Positions 34,754 to 44,415 of a DNA stretch of 64,000 bases are shown piece after piece. The stretch is from Alteromonas australica (lineage in GTDB: Bacteria; Pseudomonadota; Gammaproteobacteria; Enterobacterales; Alteromonadaceae), in assembly GCF_000730385.1 (NCBI RefSeq), contig NZ_CP008849.1, positions 1,178,001-1,242,000 of the forward strand, read 5' to 3'. The notes under the pieces are model-generated. The model did not search any database. It had not been told where the DNA came from and worked only from the letters and a program-made list of their open reading frames with translations. Both the position numbers and the translations under genes were made by a program. Every line of letters begins with the position of its first letter. The stretch's first letter is position 1.

Positions 34754-36391
34754 ATGGTTAACTTGAATTTTTCTAATTTACGCGGCGACATTACTGGCGG
34801 TTTAACCGCCGGTATTGTTGCTTTGCCTCTGGCGTTAGCCCTAGGTGTTGCATCTGGTCTTGGTCCTATTGCGGGGCTGTATGGTGCAATAGCTGTGGGT
34901 TTCTTTGCTGCCCTTTTTGGCGGCACGCCCTCTCAAATATCTGGCCCTACAGGCCCAATGGTGGTTGTATTAGCAGGCTTATTCGCCAGCTTATCGGGTG
35001 ATGCTGCGCTTATTTTTACCGCGGTAATGCTCGCCGGCCTTATGCAAATTGCATTTGGCTTTTTAGGTGTGGGTCAATACATTCGATTAGTGCCTTACCC
35101 GGTCATCTCCGGCTTTATGTCAGGCATTGGTGCCATCATTATTATTCTGCAACTTGGTCGTTTACTGGGGCATGAGCCTCCGGGCGGAACAATAGGCGCG
35201 TTGAGCTACCTACCGACGGCACTTGCAGATATCAATTTTGCCACCCTTGCACTGGGCTTGGGTACCCTTGTAATTGCTTATAAATGGCCGCCTTCATTAG
35301 GTAAATATGTACCAGGCGCACTCGCTGCACTGATCATTGGTACTCTTGTTAGCCTAGTCTTGAGTGTGCCTGTTTTAGGCGCAATTCCTACGGGCTTACC
35401 TAGCTTGCATCTTCCTGTGTTTGATCAAAGCAAAGCACTACTTATATTAGAAGCCGCATTTATTCTTGCCGTGCTAGGGGCAATTGATAGCTTGCTTACC
35501 TCGTTGGTAGCAGACAACATGACGCGTACCCGTCACGACAGCAATAAAGAGCTTATTGGCCAAGGTATTGGTAATACATTTGCCGGTTTAATCGGTGGTA
35601 TTGCGGGGGCTGGCGCCACAATGCGTACGGTGGTGAACATTCGTAGTGGTGGTAAATATAACCTTTCTGGCATGATACACGCACTTGTATTGCTAGCGAT
35701 TGTTCTTGGGTTGAGTCCTCTTGCGGCGCAAATTCCTCATGCTGTACTGGCTGGTATCTTGGTGAAAGTTGGATTAGATATCATCGATTGGAGTTACTTA
35801 AAACGTGCCCACAAAGGTCCACGTTGGGACTTCGCACTTATGCTTACGGTTCTGGGTTTAACGGTTTTTGTTGACCTTATTACCGCTGTAGGTGTGGGGG
35901 TTGTGTTTGCTGCGTTAGCGTATGTTAAACAAATTGCGCAGTTGCAAATTGAAGAACTTAAAAAGATCCCAGAAGCGTTGAATGATCCTGAGGAAAATGC
36001 ATTGCTTGAAAAGCTAAAAGATAAAGTGTCTATCTTTAGTTTTGGCGGTCCATTAAGTTTCGGTGCAGCCGCAGATGTAGGTCACCATGTTCGTGAACAA
36101 GTTAAGCCAGGTTCTAAAGTGACTATTTTAGATTTTAGTCGCGTTCCGACTATGGACGTCTCAGCTGCTATGGCGGTAGAAACCGTGACCTCTGATGCAT
36201 TAGCCGCTGGCAGAAAATTGGTTATCTGTGGTGCGAATGTGGATGTGAACAAGGTACTTGAAAGCATCAATGCACACCATCCAGAAATTGTTGCTTTTGA
36301 AACGCTACACGAAGCTCTCGTATATGCAGAAAAGCAAGTAGCCGGAACTGATAGCGCTAATCACCGCTTTCAAGCCGCTACGCAATCGTAA
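34754..36391 (+). CDS. SulP-family anion transporter with STAS domain (probable bicarbonate transporter)
   Basis: The 545-residue membrane protein has about 10-14 hydrophobic segments with SulP features (ITGGLTAGIVALPLALALGV near the start, PYPVISGFMSGIGAIIIILQ) and a C-terminal cytoplasmic STAS domain (about 430-530, ILDFSRVPTMDVSAAMAVE). SulP proteins carry sulfate, bicarbonate or organic acids. Bicarbonate is favoured by the tight coupling to a beta carbonic anhydrase, but this is inference. A sodium dependence like BicA is possible. Confidence 0.85.
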   Translation: MVNLNFSNLRGDITGGLTAGIVALPLALALGVASGLGPIAGLYGAIAVGFFAALFGGTPSQISGPTGPMVVVLAGLFASLSGDAALIFTAVMLAGLMQIAFGFLGVGQYIRLVPYPVISGFMSGIGAIIIILQLGRLLGHEPPGGTIGALSYLPTALADINFATLALGLGTLVIAYKWPPSLGKYVPGALAALIIGTLVSLVLSVPVLGAIPTGLPSLHLPVFDQSKALLILEAAFILAVLGAIDSLLTSLVADNMTRTRHDSNKELIGQGIGNTFAGLIGGIAGAGATMRTVVNIRSGGKYNLSGMIHALVLLAIVLGLSPLAAQIPHAVLAGILVKVGLDIIDWSYLKRAHKGPRWDFALMLTVLGLTVFVDLITAVGVGVVFAALAYVKQIAQLQIEELKKIPEALNDPEENALLEKLKDKVSIFSFGGPLSFGAAADVGHHVREQVKPGSKVTILDFSRVPTMDVSAAMAVETVTSDALAAGRKLVICGANVDVNKVLESINAHHPEIVAFETLHEALVYAEKQVAGTDSANHRFQAATQS

Positions 36392-36413
36392 TTAATTGAC
36401 GCGTTCCCTTTTT

Positions 36414-36436
36414 AGCCCTCGCAAGAGGGCTTTTTT
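36414..36436 (+). terminator. Terminator after the SulP gene
   Basis: AGCCCTC, a GCAA loop and GAGGGCT (36414-36431) followed by TTTTT, 22 bases after the SulP stop. Confidence 0.85.
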
Positions 36437-36445
36437 ATAGCATCT

Positions 36446-36470
36446 AAAAAAACCGCCTCTAGGGCGGTTT
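36446..36470 (-). terminator. Terminator of the M13 peptidase gene
   Basis: On the minus strand AAACCGCC pairs with GGCGGTTT (stem 36450-36457 with 36463-36470) and is followed by a run of seven T (complement of 36446-36452). It ends the minus-strand peptidase transcript that converges on the SulP gene. Confidence 0.8.
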
Positions 36471-36500
36471 CTTAGTTTTACTCATGTCAATGCCATGAAG

Positions 36501-38591
36501 TTACCAAATACGAACACGTTCTTCTGGCGCTAAGTAAAGTGCGTCACCAGGTTGAACATTAAACGCGTCGTACCATGCATCATGGTTACGTGGTGCAAGT
36601 GCGCGATAGCGACTTGGCGCGTGAGTACCTGAGCGTAGACGATTAAGCATGCTCTGCTCGGTTTGTTTTTCACGCCAAACCTGTGCCCATGCTAAAAAGA
36701 ATCGCTGGTCGCCAGTAAGGCCATCTATAACCGGTGCTTCTTCTCCATTTAGGCTGAGTTTGTAAGCGTGATAAGCCATGGCTAAACCGCCTACATCGCC
36801 AATATTCTCGCCTAGGCTATTGCGCCCATTAACAAAGTTACCTTCAATCGGTGAATACGCATTGTACTGAGCAACCAGTTTATCTGCTTTAGCTTCAAAT
36901 GCGGCACGATCTGCGTCTGTCCACCAGTTACGCTGAATACCGTGGGCATCCGATTTAGAGCCTTGGTCATCAAAACCATGACCCATTTCATGCCCAATGA
37001 CTGCGCCAATAGCACCGTAATTCACCGCTGGATCCGCATTTGGATCGAAAAATGGGGGTTGTAAGATAGCGGCAGGGAAAACAATTTCGTTAAATGAACT
37101 GTTGTAATACGCGTTAACACGCTGTGGAGTCATACTCCAACGTTCTCTATCAGTTTTCTCTAACTCTTTCTCAATCGATTGTTGGTGGAAGAATTCACGT
37201 AGATTTCTGACATTGCCAATAACATCATCACTTTCGATGGTCAGACCCTCAAAAGATTGCCACGTATCGGGGTAACCAATTTTAGGACGAAATGCCATTA
37301 ATTTTTCTTTTGCGTTAACCTTGGTTTCTTCACTCATCCAATCTAAGTTGTCGATGCGTTGACCCAGTGCGGTACGCAGGTTTTCAACTAACTCAGCCAT
37401 TTGGGTTTTAGAGCTTTCCGGGAAATACTCGTTGACGTAAATCTTACCAATAGCAAACCCTAAAGATTGCGTCCCCGACATTTGGCTTACAGCGCGTTTC
37501 CAACGAGGGCGGGGCTCTTGTTGCCCGCTTAATGTTGTGCCGTAAAAGTCAAAATTGGCGAGATAAATATCTTCTGATAACAAGCCCGCGTTATTTTTTA
37601 TCGTATGGTAAGTTAAGTATGACTTCCACTTATCTAAGGCCGTGTCATTAATAATTTCAATCACCGCCTTAACAGGCTCAGGTTGGCTAATATTCAGCTC
37701 GGGGACTTTATAGCCTGTTTGAGCAAAGTAGGTATCCCAGTCAAAATTAGGATAATCATCAGACAGTTTTGCGCGCTCAATTTGATTTAGGGTTAAATCT
37801 CTGTCACGACGTTTTTCCCGTGGCCATTGCACGTTTGCAATTTCAGTTTCTAAGGCCAAGATTTCCGCTGCTTTTTTTTCCGGATTCTCAACTTTCGCAA
37901 ACCCTAGCATTTGTGCGATATGCGCCTCATAGGCTTCGCGAATCTTCACAAAGCGCTCATCGTCACTTAAATAGTAGTCTCTGTCAGGAAGGCCTAAACC
38001 GCCCACACCCACACTTAATTGGTATTCATTGGGGTCTAGACGGTTGTACCACATACCGCTATTAATAGGGGAACTGGCACCAGTGAGCCAAGCATTCCCG
38101 AACACTTCAGTTAGGTCTTTTTGCGTAGAAATGTTATCAATGGTGGCAAGGACATCTGAAATTGGGCTTAAGCCTTTTTCGTTAATGGCGTCCGTGTCCA
38201 TGTAGGAAACGAAAAAGTCGTGAACAAGCTTTTCTTCGTCATTCAGGGTTTCTTTTTCAAGTAGACCATCAACAATATTCTTCACCCGTTCCTCGCTTCG
38301 TTCAGCGAGCGCTGTAAAGGCACCGTAGCGGGTTTTGTCTGCAGGGAGTTCATAATTATCGTACCAAGTACCACTGGCATACATGAAGAATTCATCACCA
38401 GGTTTTATGGCTTCGTTGCGCGCACTTAAATCTACACCGAAGGAGCCGAGCTCAGCTTGATTCAACTCGGCATTTTGCGCGTCCATCATTGCCGCTTTGT
38501 CAGCAGCGCTTTTTTCTGTGTTTTCAGGTTGGCTACAACCTATTAGCCCAAGAGACGCCGCAATGGTGGCGGCAAGTAAGGTTTTCTTCAT
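36501..38591 (-). CDS. M13-family (neprilysin-like) zinc metallopeptidase, lipoprotein
   Basis: The 696-residue product begins with a lipoprotein signal (LLAATIAASLGLIGC, lipid on Cys19) and has the two halves of M13 peptidases: N-terminal domain (about 55-420) and catalytic C-terminal domain. The latter shows AAILQPPFFDP, the zinc site GHEMGHGFDDQGS (HExxH, about 528-532) and the third ligand in ENIGDVGGLAMAYHAY. The family cleaves oligopeptides; a periplasmic or outer-membrane location is likely here. Its start overlaps the stop of the upstream DUF482 gene by four bases, so the two are cotranscribed. Confidence 0.93.
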   Translation of the reverse strand: MKKTLLAATIAASLGLIGCSQPENTEKSAADKAAMMDAQNAELNQAELGSFGVDLSARNEAIKPGDEFFMYASGTWYDNYELPADKTRYGAFTALAERSEERVKNIVDGLLEKETLNDEEKLVHDFFVSYMDTDAINEKGLSPISDVLATIDNISTQKDLTEVFGNAWLTGASSPINSGMWYNRLDPNEYQLSVGVGGLGLPDRDYYLSDDERFVKIREAYEAHIAQMLGFAKVENPEKKAAEILALETEIANVQWPREKRRDRDLTLNQIERAKLSDDYPNFDWDTYFAQTGYKVPELNISQPEPVKAVIEIINDTALDKWKSYLTYHTIKNNAGLLSEDIYLANFDFYGTTLSGQQEPRPRWKRAVSQMSGTQSLGFAIGKIYVNEYFPESSKTQMAELVENLRTALGQRIDNLDWMSEETKVNAKEKLMAFRPKIGYPDTWQSFEGLTIESDDVIGNVRNLREFFHQQSIEKELEKTDRERWSMTPQRVNAYYNSSFNEIVFPAAILQPPFFDPNADPAVNYGAIGAVIGHEMGHGFDDQGSKSDAHGIQRNWWTDADRAAFEAKADKLVAQYNAYSPIEGNFVNGRNSLGENIGDVGGLAMAYHAYKLSLNGEEAPVIDGLTGDQRFFLAWAQVWREKQTEQSMLNRLRSGTHAPSRYRALAPRNHDAWYDAFNVQPGDALYLAPEERVRIW

Positions 38592-39823
38592 TTTATTTTC
38601 TCATTGTTGTTGTGGGTATCTGCTTCCACCGTGGTGGAAGGCGAAGACACCATTGTCGTTTTAAGTTTTGGTGCAAAATGACTGTTAAAAGGTAAAACAT
38701 TTTTAGCTTGATTGAAATAATCTATGATTTGAGGTGTTTCTTGGCGTAAAAATTGTGCTACAGCGTCATGAAACGCAGGGTGAAAAAGTTGATGTGCAGA
38801 CTGACAATAGATGGGTTCGAAACCTCTTAAAATTTTGTGCTCGCCTTGGGTTCCAGGATTAAATAAAGGGAGTTTTCGGTTAATGGCAAACGCAATGCCC
38901 TCAAAGTAACAGGTGGCGAAGTGTAACCCGTCTACGTCTTCTAGTGCTCCCCAATATCTGCCATACAGCCCAGTTTCATCGTAAAAAAACAATGCACTCG
39001 CGATGGGGCGCTCATGGCTACGCGCTGTGACAATCAGCATATTGTCAGCCATGCTATTGAAAAGGGCATAAAAGAAGGCTTTGTTTAAGTAGCCAAGATG
39101 GCCGCTTCTTTTCAAATAGGTCGCCTGATAGCACGCGATAAAGCAGTCAAGAATGACTGAGGATATCTCCGTGCCTGTGGCATGGGTAAAGGTAATGCCA
39201 CTTTGTTGGTGGCGTTTTTGCGTTTTCCTAATTTCTTTTCTTTTTCTAGCTGTGAGCGCCGACAAAAATGCGTCGAAATTCTCATAATCATAGTTATGCC
39301 ATTGAAACTGTACACTGTATCTCGTTAAAAGCTGCTGCCCGTTATCCAGTAACGGCGTGCATGCGTCATTCGGGAAAAGCCAGTGCACAGAAGATAGGCA
39401 TTCGTGATGATAACCTTTAAGTGTATCTATCACTTGCTGTATTAATTGTGATGAAACTGCCACGCCCTGTTTAACGAGCACGCGAGAACCCGTCACGGGG
39501 GTAAAAGGAACGGCTGATACCCACTTGGGGTAATACTCCATTCCGTGTTGATGGTAAGCATTCGCCCAACCTTGGTCGAACACGTATTCACCATAACTAT
39601 GGGTTTTTACGTAACCGGGGATAAGCGCAATAATGTCGTGGCCATCTCTAACCACAACATGAAGTGGTTGCCAACCGGTGTCAGCGGTGCAGCTTTCGCT
39701 GTTTTCCAAAGCATGTAAAAAGGCATAGCGAAGAAACGGGCCGTGGTTACTCGCCAAGGCATCCCATTGTAATTGACCTATGTCAGCTATATTTTCAACA
39801 AAACGAATATCGTAGCTCATCAT
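38588..39823 (-). CDS. DUF482/FemAB-like acyltransferase-fold protein
   Basis: The 411-residue product resembles the DUF482 family, whose members have a GNAT-type acyltransferase fold related to FemAB peptidoglycan aminoacyltransferases. Visible marks are the opening NHGPFLRYAFLHALENSESC, the central KRKEIRKTQKRHQQSGITF and the C-terminal YFEGIAFAINRKLPLFNPGT with GEHKILRGFEP. Substrate is unknown; roles in amino acid transfer or cell-envelope modification are guesses. It overlaps the M13 peptidase gene and shares its promoter. Confidence 0.75.
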   Translation of the reverse strand: MMSYDIRFVENIADIGQLQWDALASNHGPFLRYAFLHALENSESCTADTGWQPLHVVVRDGHDIIALIPGYVKTHSYGEYVFDQGWANAYHQHGMEYYPKWVSAVPFTPVTGSRVLVKQGVAVSSQLIQQVIDTLKGYHHECLSSVHWLFPNDACTPLLDNGQQLLTRYSVQFQWHNYDYENFDAFLSALTARKRKEIRKTQKRHQQSGITFTHATGTEISSVILDCFIACYQATYLKRSGHLGYLNKAFFYALFNSMADNMLIVTARSHERPIASALFFYDETGLYGRYWGALEDVDGLHFATCYFEGIAFAINRKLPLFNPGTQGEHKILRGFEPIYCQSAHQLFHPAFHDAVAQFLRQETPQIIDYFNQAKNVLPFNSHFAPKLKTTMVSSPSTTVEADTHNNNEKIK

Positions 39824-39921
39824 TATATATATGTTTTACGCTTAATTGCGCTTCACCCTAGTGTTGAGGGTACAATACTACCAAGCTAATAAAGAAATAG
39901 AGTAGGGACATTATTAAGAAA

Positions 39922-40371
39922 ATGTCAGACTTCGATAGAAAGTTCATTACAGACGCGATTACTCGCATGCTTGCAAGACGAGAACATAGTTTTGATGAAA
40001 TTTGTCGTAAACTTTCGCAAAAGGGAATAGAAAGTGACGCCTTCATCCCCATATTGGAAGAATTCAGAGAGGCCAACATTCAATGTGATAAGCGCTTTGC
40101 CGAAAGTAGAGCAAGGGCGCTTTATCACAAAGGCGCGGGGCCGAGAAAAATTAAACTCGATTTACAACAATATGGGGTAAACGAGTATGACGCACAAAGA
40201 GCAATACAAGAGATAGAGGCCGATTGGTTTGAAGCCGCGCTTAAGGTGAAAGTGAAAAAATTTGGCGCAGGTAGAGAAACTGACTTTAAATACGCAATGA
40301 AGCAAAAGCAGTTCTTACAATACCGAGGCTTTTACAGTGAACACATAGAATTTGCTGTGAAAGGGGAGTAA
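39922..40371 (+). CDS. recX: Recombination regulator RecX
   Basis: RecX binds RecA and limits filament growth. The 149-residue product is built of short three-helix repeats typical of RecX (ITRMLARREHSFDEICRKLS; RARALYHKGAGPRKIKLDLQ; FKYAMKQKQFLQYRGFYSEH). ATG at 39922 gives the family length. The common order is recA-recX-alaS-csrA; here recX-alaS-csrA is kept but recA is not upstream, where the DUF482 gene instead runs the other way. Confidence 0.88.
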   Translation: MSDFDRKFITDAITRMLARREHSFDEICRKLSQKGIESDAFIPILEEFREANIQCDKRFAESRARALYHKGAGPRKIKLDLQQYGVNEYDAQRAIQEIEADWFEAALKVKVKKFGAGRETDFKYAMKQKQFLQYRGFYSEHIEFAVKGE

Positions 40372-40450
40372 TTCCTATTTTCGATGTTAGCAATCGTGCT
40401 TTTATCGGGCTTTTTATGCGTGCTCTCGGTCTCTTAGGCTTAACAAAAAA

Positions 40451-40472
40451 GCGACAATTATGCTATTGTTGC
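40451..40472 (+). promoter_or_regulatory. Imperfect dyad upstream of alaS
   Basis: GCGACAAT (40451-40458), TATGCT and ATTGTTGC (40465-40472) form an inverted repeat with one mismatch in the 184-base recX-alaS gap. It overlaps possible promoter elements (TTAACA at 40440, TATTGT at 40464). E. coli AlaRS represses its own gene by binding a promoter palindrome, so an operator is possible; the evidence is weak. Confidence 0.35.
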
Positions 40473-40555
40473 GCACACCCGCGAGGGCAATGAATGTGAT
40501 TTCTATTTGCCGATACGCATTTCTATTTAATTGAATTAAGGAAGTTAGGTTTTCA

Positions 40556-43153
40556 ATGACATTATCAACTGCTGACTTACGCCAAAAGTTTATCGATTAT
40601 TTTAAAAGTCATGGTCACCAGGCGGTGGCAAGCTCGTCTCTGGTGCCGGCAGATGATCCAACGCTTCTCTTTACTAACGCAGGCATGAACCAATTTAAAG
40701 ACACGTTTTTGGGTACAGAGCAACGAAGCTACACCCGAGCGGTTTCTTCTCAGCGTTGCGTTCGGGCTGGTGGTAAACACAACGATTTAGAAAATGTAGG
40801 TTACACCGCCCGTCACCACACTTTCTTTGAAATGCTTGGTAATTTTAGTTTCGGCGATTACTTCAAAAAAGAAGCCATTGAATTTGCGTGGAATTTCCTC
40901 ACTAAAGAGATTCAATTACCTAAAGAAAAGCTGCTTGTTACCGTGTATTCAGAAGATGATGAGGCGTTTGATATTTGGGAAAACCACATTGGCGTACCGA
41001 AAGAAAAAATCATTCGTATCAGTACATCTGATAACTTCTGGTCTATGGGAGATACCGGCCCATGTGGACCTTGCTCCGAGATATTTTATGATCACGGCGC
41101 GCATATTTGGGGTGGCCCTCCTGGAACACCAGAAGAAGATGGCGATCGGTTCATAGAAATATGGAACCTGGTTTTCATGCAGTATAATAAGCAAGCCGAT
41201 GGCACTATGGAGCCACTGCCTAAGCCATCCATTGATACGGGGATGGGGCTAGAGCGTATATCGGCTATCTTGCAAAATGTGCACAGCAACTATGAAATTG
41301 ACCTTTTCCAAAACTTAATTAAAGCCTCTGCTGATATTGTTGGAACTCAAGATTTAGAAAATAAATCTTTGCGCGTTATTGCTGACCATATTCGTTCTTG
41401 CAGCTTCCTTATTTGCGATGGTGTTATGCCGTCAAATGAAGGGCGAGGTTACGTCCTTCGCCGTATTATTCGCCGTGCCGTACGTCATGGTTATAAGATG
41501 GGTGCGCAAGATATTTTCTTCTACAAATTAGTTGAGGCGCTAAGCAAAGAAATGGGGGCAGCTTATCCTGAACTGGTTGATCAGCGACCCGTTGTTGAAA
41601 AAGTACTACGTGTAGAAGAAGAGCAGTTTAGTAAGACCTTAGCACGGGGTATGGCGATGCTTAATGATACCCTTGACGCCCTTGAAGGTGACACCATTCC
41701 TGGTGATGTGGTCTTTAAGCTTTACGATACCTATGGCTTCCCTACCGATTTAACCAATGACGTTGCCCGCGAACACGATCTTAAAATAGATGAAGCTGGT
41801 TTTGAGGCTGCAATGCAGGCTCAACGAGAACGTGCACAACAAGCCAGTAGCTTTGGTGCAGATTACAACAGCAAGTTAGCGGTTGAACATCAAACCTCAT
41901 TTACGGGCTACACCGAGGTAGAAGGTGAAGCGAACGTCGTTGAGCTCATTGCCGACAACGCATTTTGTGATTCACTTGCCGATGGGCAAGAAGGCGTCGT
42001 CGTACTAGATCAAACGCCTTTTTACGCAGAAAGCGGTGGTCAATCTGGCGATAAAGGCGTGTTGCGCGTAGCGAAGGGTGAATTCATTGTCACCGACACT
42101 CAAAAAATGGGTAACGCCTTTGCTCACAAAGGAAAAGTCAAGGGCGTCATTAATAAAGGTGATAAGGCATCGGCGGCTATCGATAATAGCAACCGCGAGG
42201 CGGTGAAGAAAAATCACAGTGCCACACACCTTTTGCATGCCGCGCTAAGAGAGATCTTGGGTGAGCACGTGACGCAAAAAGGCTCGTTAGTAGAAGCGCA
42301 ACGTATGCGTTTTGATTTCTCGCATTTTGAAGCCATGACCACAGAGCAAATAGCGCAAGTCGAGCGCCGTGTGAACGAAGAAGTTCGCGCGAATCATGTA
42401 CTCAAAACAGAGCTTATGGAACTTGATGAGGCAAAAGCGTCGGGTGCAATGGCGTTGTTTGGTGAAAAGTATGATGAGAAAGTTCGGGTCGTGACGATGG
42501 GGCCTTTCTCTGTAGAGTTATGTGGGGGCACCCACGTGAAGAGCACCGGCGAGATTGGCTTATTTAAAATTGTCACAGAAGCGGGCATCGCATCAGGGGT
42601 TCGCCGAATAGAAGCTGTCACCGGAGAACATGCTATTGCTTATGTTCAGAAACAGCAATCTATGCTGTCTGAAGTCTCAGGGTTGCTAAAATCGGATGTA
42701 CAAAATGTAGTCGAACGTATAATTTCCCTACAAAATCATACTAAAGAACTAGAAAAAGCCCTGAATTCTGCGAAACAAAAACTGGCGAGTCAGCAAGGTG
42801 CTGATATGCTTAATAGTGTGATAGAGATAAAGGGCACCAAGGTACTGATTGCCAATTTAGAAGGGGTGGAGTCTAAATCGCTGCGAAGCATGATGGACGA
42901 CATAAAGAACCGAATTGGTGAAGGTATCGTAGTGTTAGGTGTGGCTGGTGATAATAAAGTCAACCTTATTGCCGGTGTAACAAAAGGGCTTACGAGCAAA
43001 GTTAAAGCTGGAGAATTGGTTAACTTTGTTGCTGCGCAAGTAGGTGGTAAAGGCGGTGGCCGTCCTGACATGGCTCAGGCTGGCGGTTCACAACCAGAGA
43101 ACTTAAGTGCGGCGTTAGATTCGATTAACGCTTGGTTAGAAGATAAGCTATAA
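40556..43153 (+). CDS. alaS: Alanyl-tRNA synthetase
   Basis: AlaRS charges tRNA-Ala and edits mischarged Ser and Gly. The 865-residue product has the aminoacylation domain ([45 protein letters not shown]), the editing domain with the zinc motifs [15 protein letters not shown] (about 555) and CGGTHV (about 660), and the C-terminal oligomerisation domain with a Gly-rich end ([16 protein letters not shown]). Length and motifs are standard. csrA follows in the same direction after 133 bases. Confidence 0.97.
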   Translation: MTLSTADLRQKFIDYFKSHGHQAVASSSLVPADDPTLLFTNAGMNQFKDTFLGTEQRSYTRAVSSQRCVRAGGKHNDLENVGYTARHHTFFEMLGNFSFGDYFKKEAIEFAWNFLTKEIQLPKEKLLVTVYSEDDEAFDIWENHIGVPKEKIIRISTSDNFWSMGDTGPCGPCSEIFYDHGAHIWGGPPGTPEEDGDRFIEIWNLVFMQYNKQADGTMEPLPKPSIDTGMGLERISAILQNVHSNYEIDLFQNLIKASADIVGTQDLENKSLRVIADHIRSCSFLICDGVMPSNEGRGYVLRRIIRRAVRHGYKMGAQDIFFYKLVEALSKEMGAAYPELVDQRPVVEKVLRVEEEQFSKTLARGMAMLNDTLDALEGDTIPGDVVFKLYDTYGFPTDLTNDVAREHDLKIDEAGFEAAMQAQRERAQQASSFGADYNSKLAVEHQTSFTGYTEVEGEANVVELIADNAFCDSLADGQEGVVVLDQTPFYAESGGQSGDKGVLRVAKGEFIVTDTQKMGNAFAHKGKVKGVINKGDKASAAIDNSNREAVKKNHSATHLLHAALREILGEHVTQKGSLVEAQRMRFDFSHFEAMTTEQIAQVERRVNEEVRANHVLKTELMELDEAKASGAMALFGEKYDEKVRVVTMGPFSVELCGGTHVKSTGEIGLFKIVTEAGIASGVRRIEAVTGEHAIAYVQKQQSMLSEVSGLLKSDVQNVVERIISLQNHTKELEKALNSAKQKLASQQGADMLNSVIEIKGTKVLIANLEGVESKSLRSMMDDIKNRIGEGIVVLGVAGDNKVNLIAGVTKGLTSKVKAGELVNFVAAQVGGKGGGRPDMAQAGGSQPENLSAALDSINAWLEDKL

Positions 43154-43286
43154 TCAACGCGTAATCTGCAGTGAGTTTTTGAAGTGACACAGAAACACGG
43201 AATCACTGTTGCCCTCATCGGGTCGTGCCGATGTGTTGGCGAAGTGTTTATGGATAGGTTTAGAATTAAGGATCAGGAGCAAGCGA

Positions 43287-43478
43287 ATGCTTATTTTGAC
43301 TCGTCGAGTTGGTGAAACACTGATGGTTGGTGACGATGTGACCGTGACTGTCTTAGGTGTAAAAGGGAATCAGGTTCGAATTGGTGTGAATGCACCAAAA
43401 GAAGTTTCTGTGCACCGTGAAGAGATATATATGCGAATTCAAGCAGAAAAGGGCGGTCAGTCTGACGCTGCTGAATAA
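43287..43478 (+). CDS. csrA: Carbon storage regulator CsrA
   Basis: CsrA is a small homodimeric RNA-binding protein that represses or activates translation by binding GGA motifs in leaders. The 63-residue product has the full family sequence: [20 protein letters not shown] at the start, [20 protein letters not shown] in the middle, and the RNA-contacting Arg44 region intact. I took the ATG at 43287 with CAGGAG at 43274-43279; an upstream in-frame extension from 43209 is not supported. A terminator follows. It may influence the motility genes of this window, but no site was tested. Confidence 0.96.
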   Translation: MLILTRRVGETLMVGDDVTVTVLGVKGNQVRIGVNAPKEVSVHREEIYMRIQAEKGGQSDAAE

Positions 43479-43495
43479 GTCATATCTTGGAACGA

Positions 43496-43522
43496 AAAAG
43501 GCCAGCAATGCTGGCCTTTTTT
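43496..43522 (+). terminator. Terminator after csrA
   Basis: AAAAGGCCAGC (43496-43506), AAT loop, GCTGGCCTTTT (43510-43520) plus further T. A strong 11-bp stem starting 17 bases after the csrA stop. Confidence 0.88.
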
Positions 43523-43735
43523 GTGTCTAACACGCTTCGCCTTATACTCGGCAAACCAAAGCATTTACGTGGGTTATTCAATTATCCTTATACGGAGGCA
43601 TTTAATTAGCCATGGATTACCTATCGCCCTAAGCGCATAGGACGAATAATTCGTTTGTTCTTCGTACAAAAAATGTGTTTTTTAAACAAATCGTTTAAAA
43701 TGCCAGCGTACAGTCATTTTCTTTCTAAAAAAGGT

Positions 43736-43763
43736 TTGACTCCGGCCAATGAATCCGTAAAAT
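43736..43763 (+). promoter_or_regulatory. Sigma-70 promoter of the tRNA cluster
   Basis: TTGACT (43736-43741), a 16-base spacer and TAAAAT (43758-43763) are followed by a GC-rich discriminator (GCACCCCGC). The mature tRNA-Ser begins 15 bases after the -10. A GC-rich discriminator is the known mark of stringently controlled stable-RNA promoters. Confidence 0.8.
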
Positions 43764-43778
43764 GCACCCCGCACTCAA

Positions 43779-43871
<93 letters not shown>

Positions 43872-43906
43872 ATTCGTTGGTAGTGGCGATCAACAATTTG
43901 TTTTGC

Positions 43907-43983
43907 GCGTGTGTAGCTCAGCTGGATAGAGTACCTGGCTACGAACCAGGCGGTCGGAGGTTCGAATCCTTCCACACGCGCCA
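43907..43983 (+). tRNA. tRNA-Arg (ACG), copy 1
   Basis: A 77-base tRNA: acceptor GCGTGTG/CACACGC, anticodon stem CCTGG/CCAGG enclosing CTACGAA with anticodon ACG, T-arm GGTTCGAATCC, encoded CCA. The A34 is normally converted to inosine to read CGT, CGC and CGA. It follows tRNA-Ser by 37 bases. Confidence 0.96.
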
Positions 43984-44001
43984 CTTATTTTAAAGCGTCA
44001 C

Positions 44002-44023
44002 CTTTTGGTGTAAAATCCAAAAG
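44002..44023 (+). other. Small hairpin in the spacer between the two tRNA-Arg genes
   Basis: CTTTTGG (44002-44008), loop TGTAAAAT and CCAAAAG (44017-44023) form a 7-bp stem in the 53-base spacer. It lacks a T run and is more likely a processing spacer than a terminator. Confidence 0.45.
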
Positions 44024-44036
44024 TATACAAGTTAAC

Positions 44037-44113
44037 GCGTGTGTAGCTCAGCTGGATAGAGTACCTGGCTACGAACCAGGCGGTCGGAGGTTCGAATCCT
44101 TCCACACGCGCCA
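44037..44113 (+). tRNA. tRNA-Arg (ACG), copy 2
   Basis: Identical over all 77 bases to the copy at 43907-43983, including the CCA end and the ACG anticodon. The spacer sequences differ, so the duplication is limited to the tRNA and a few flanking bases. A terminator follows after eight bases. Confidence 0.96.
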
Positions 44114-44120
44114 TATAAGA

Positions 44121-44149
44121 AAGCCCACCTCATTGAGGTGGGTTTTTTT
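44121..44149 (+). terminator. Terminator of the tRNA operon
   Basis: CCCACCTCA and TGAGGTGGG (44124-44142) pair in a strong stem followed by seven T. It ends the tRNA-Ser/tRNA-Arg/tRNA-Arg transcript. Confidence 0.88.
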
Positions 44150-44415
44150 ATATCTGCCTCTTCGTGCTTATCTTCCCTTTCTTGCTAACTTTTTACTGTC
44201 GCCCTGTATTTCTGCGTACTCAGCTGGGTCAATAGGGTGTGCTTAGTACATACCTATCAATACGGGTCTTTATTAATTCATATCGCATAAAAATATATTT
44301 AATCTATAGAAATGTGCATAAATGCCGTTAATTATTCAGTTAATTATCTTAGGGAGTTGTGTTTATTTTCTCACCATGGTACTTATTCTGCACTATTCAT
44401 TAAAAGGGTTTACCC
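44150..44415 (+). other. Intergenic region before oadG
   Basis: This 266-base AT-rich stretch holds no gene I can support and no clear promoter pair. It should contain the promoter of oadGAB. AAAAGGG at 44402-44408 is the likely ribosome binding site of oadG. Confidence 0.4.

Noticed and set aside
43209..43286. N-terminally extended CsrA
   Set aside because: CsrA proteins begin at MLILTRR; the ATG at 43287 has CAGGAG upstream.
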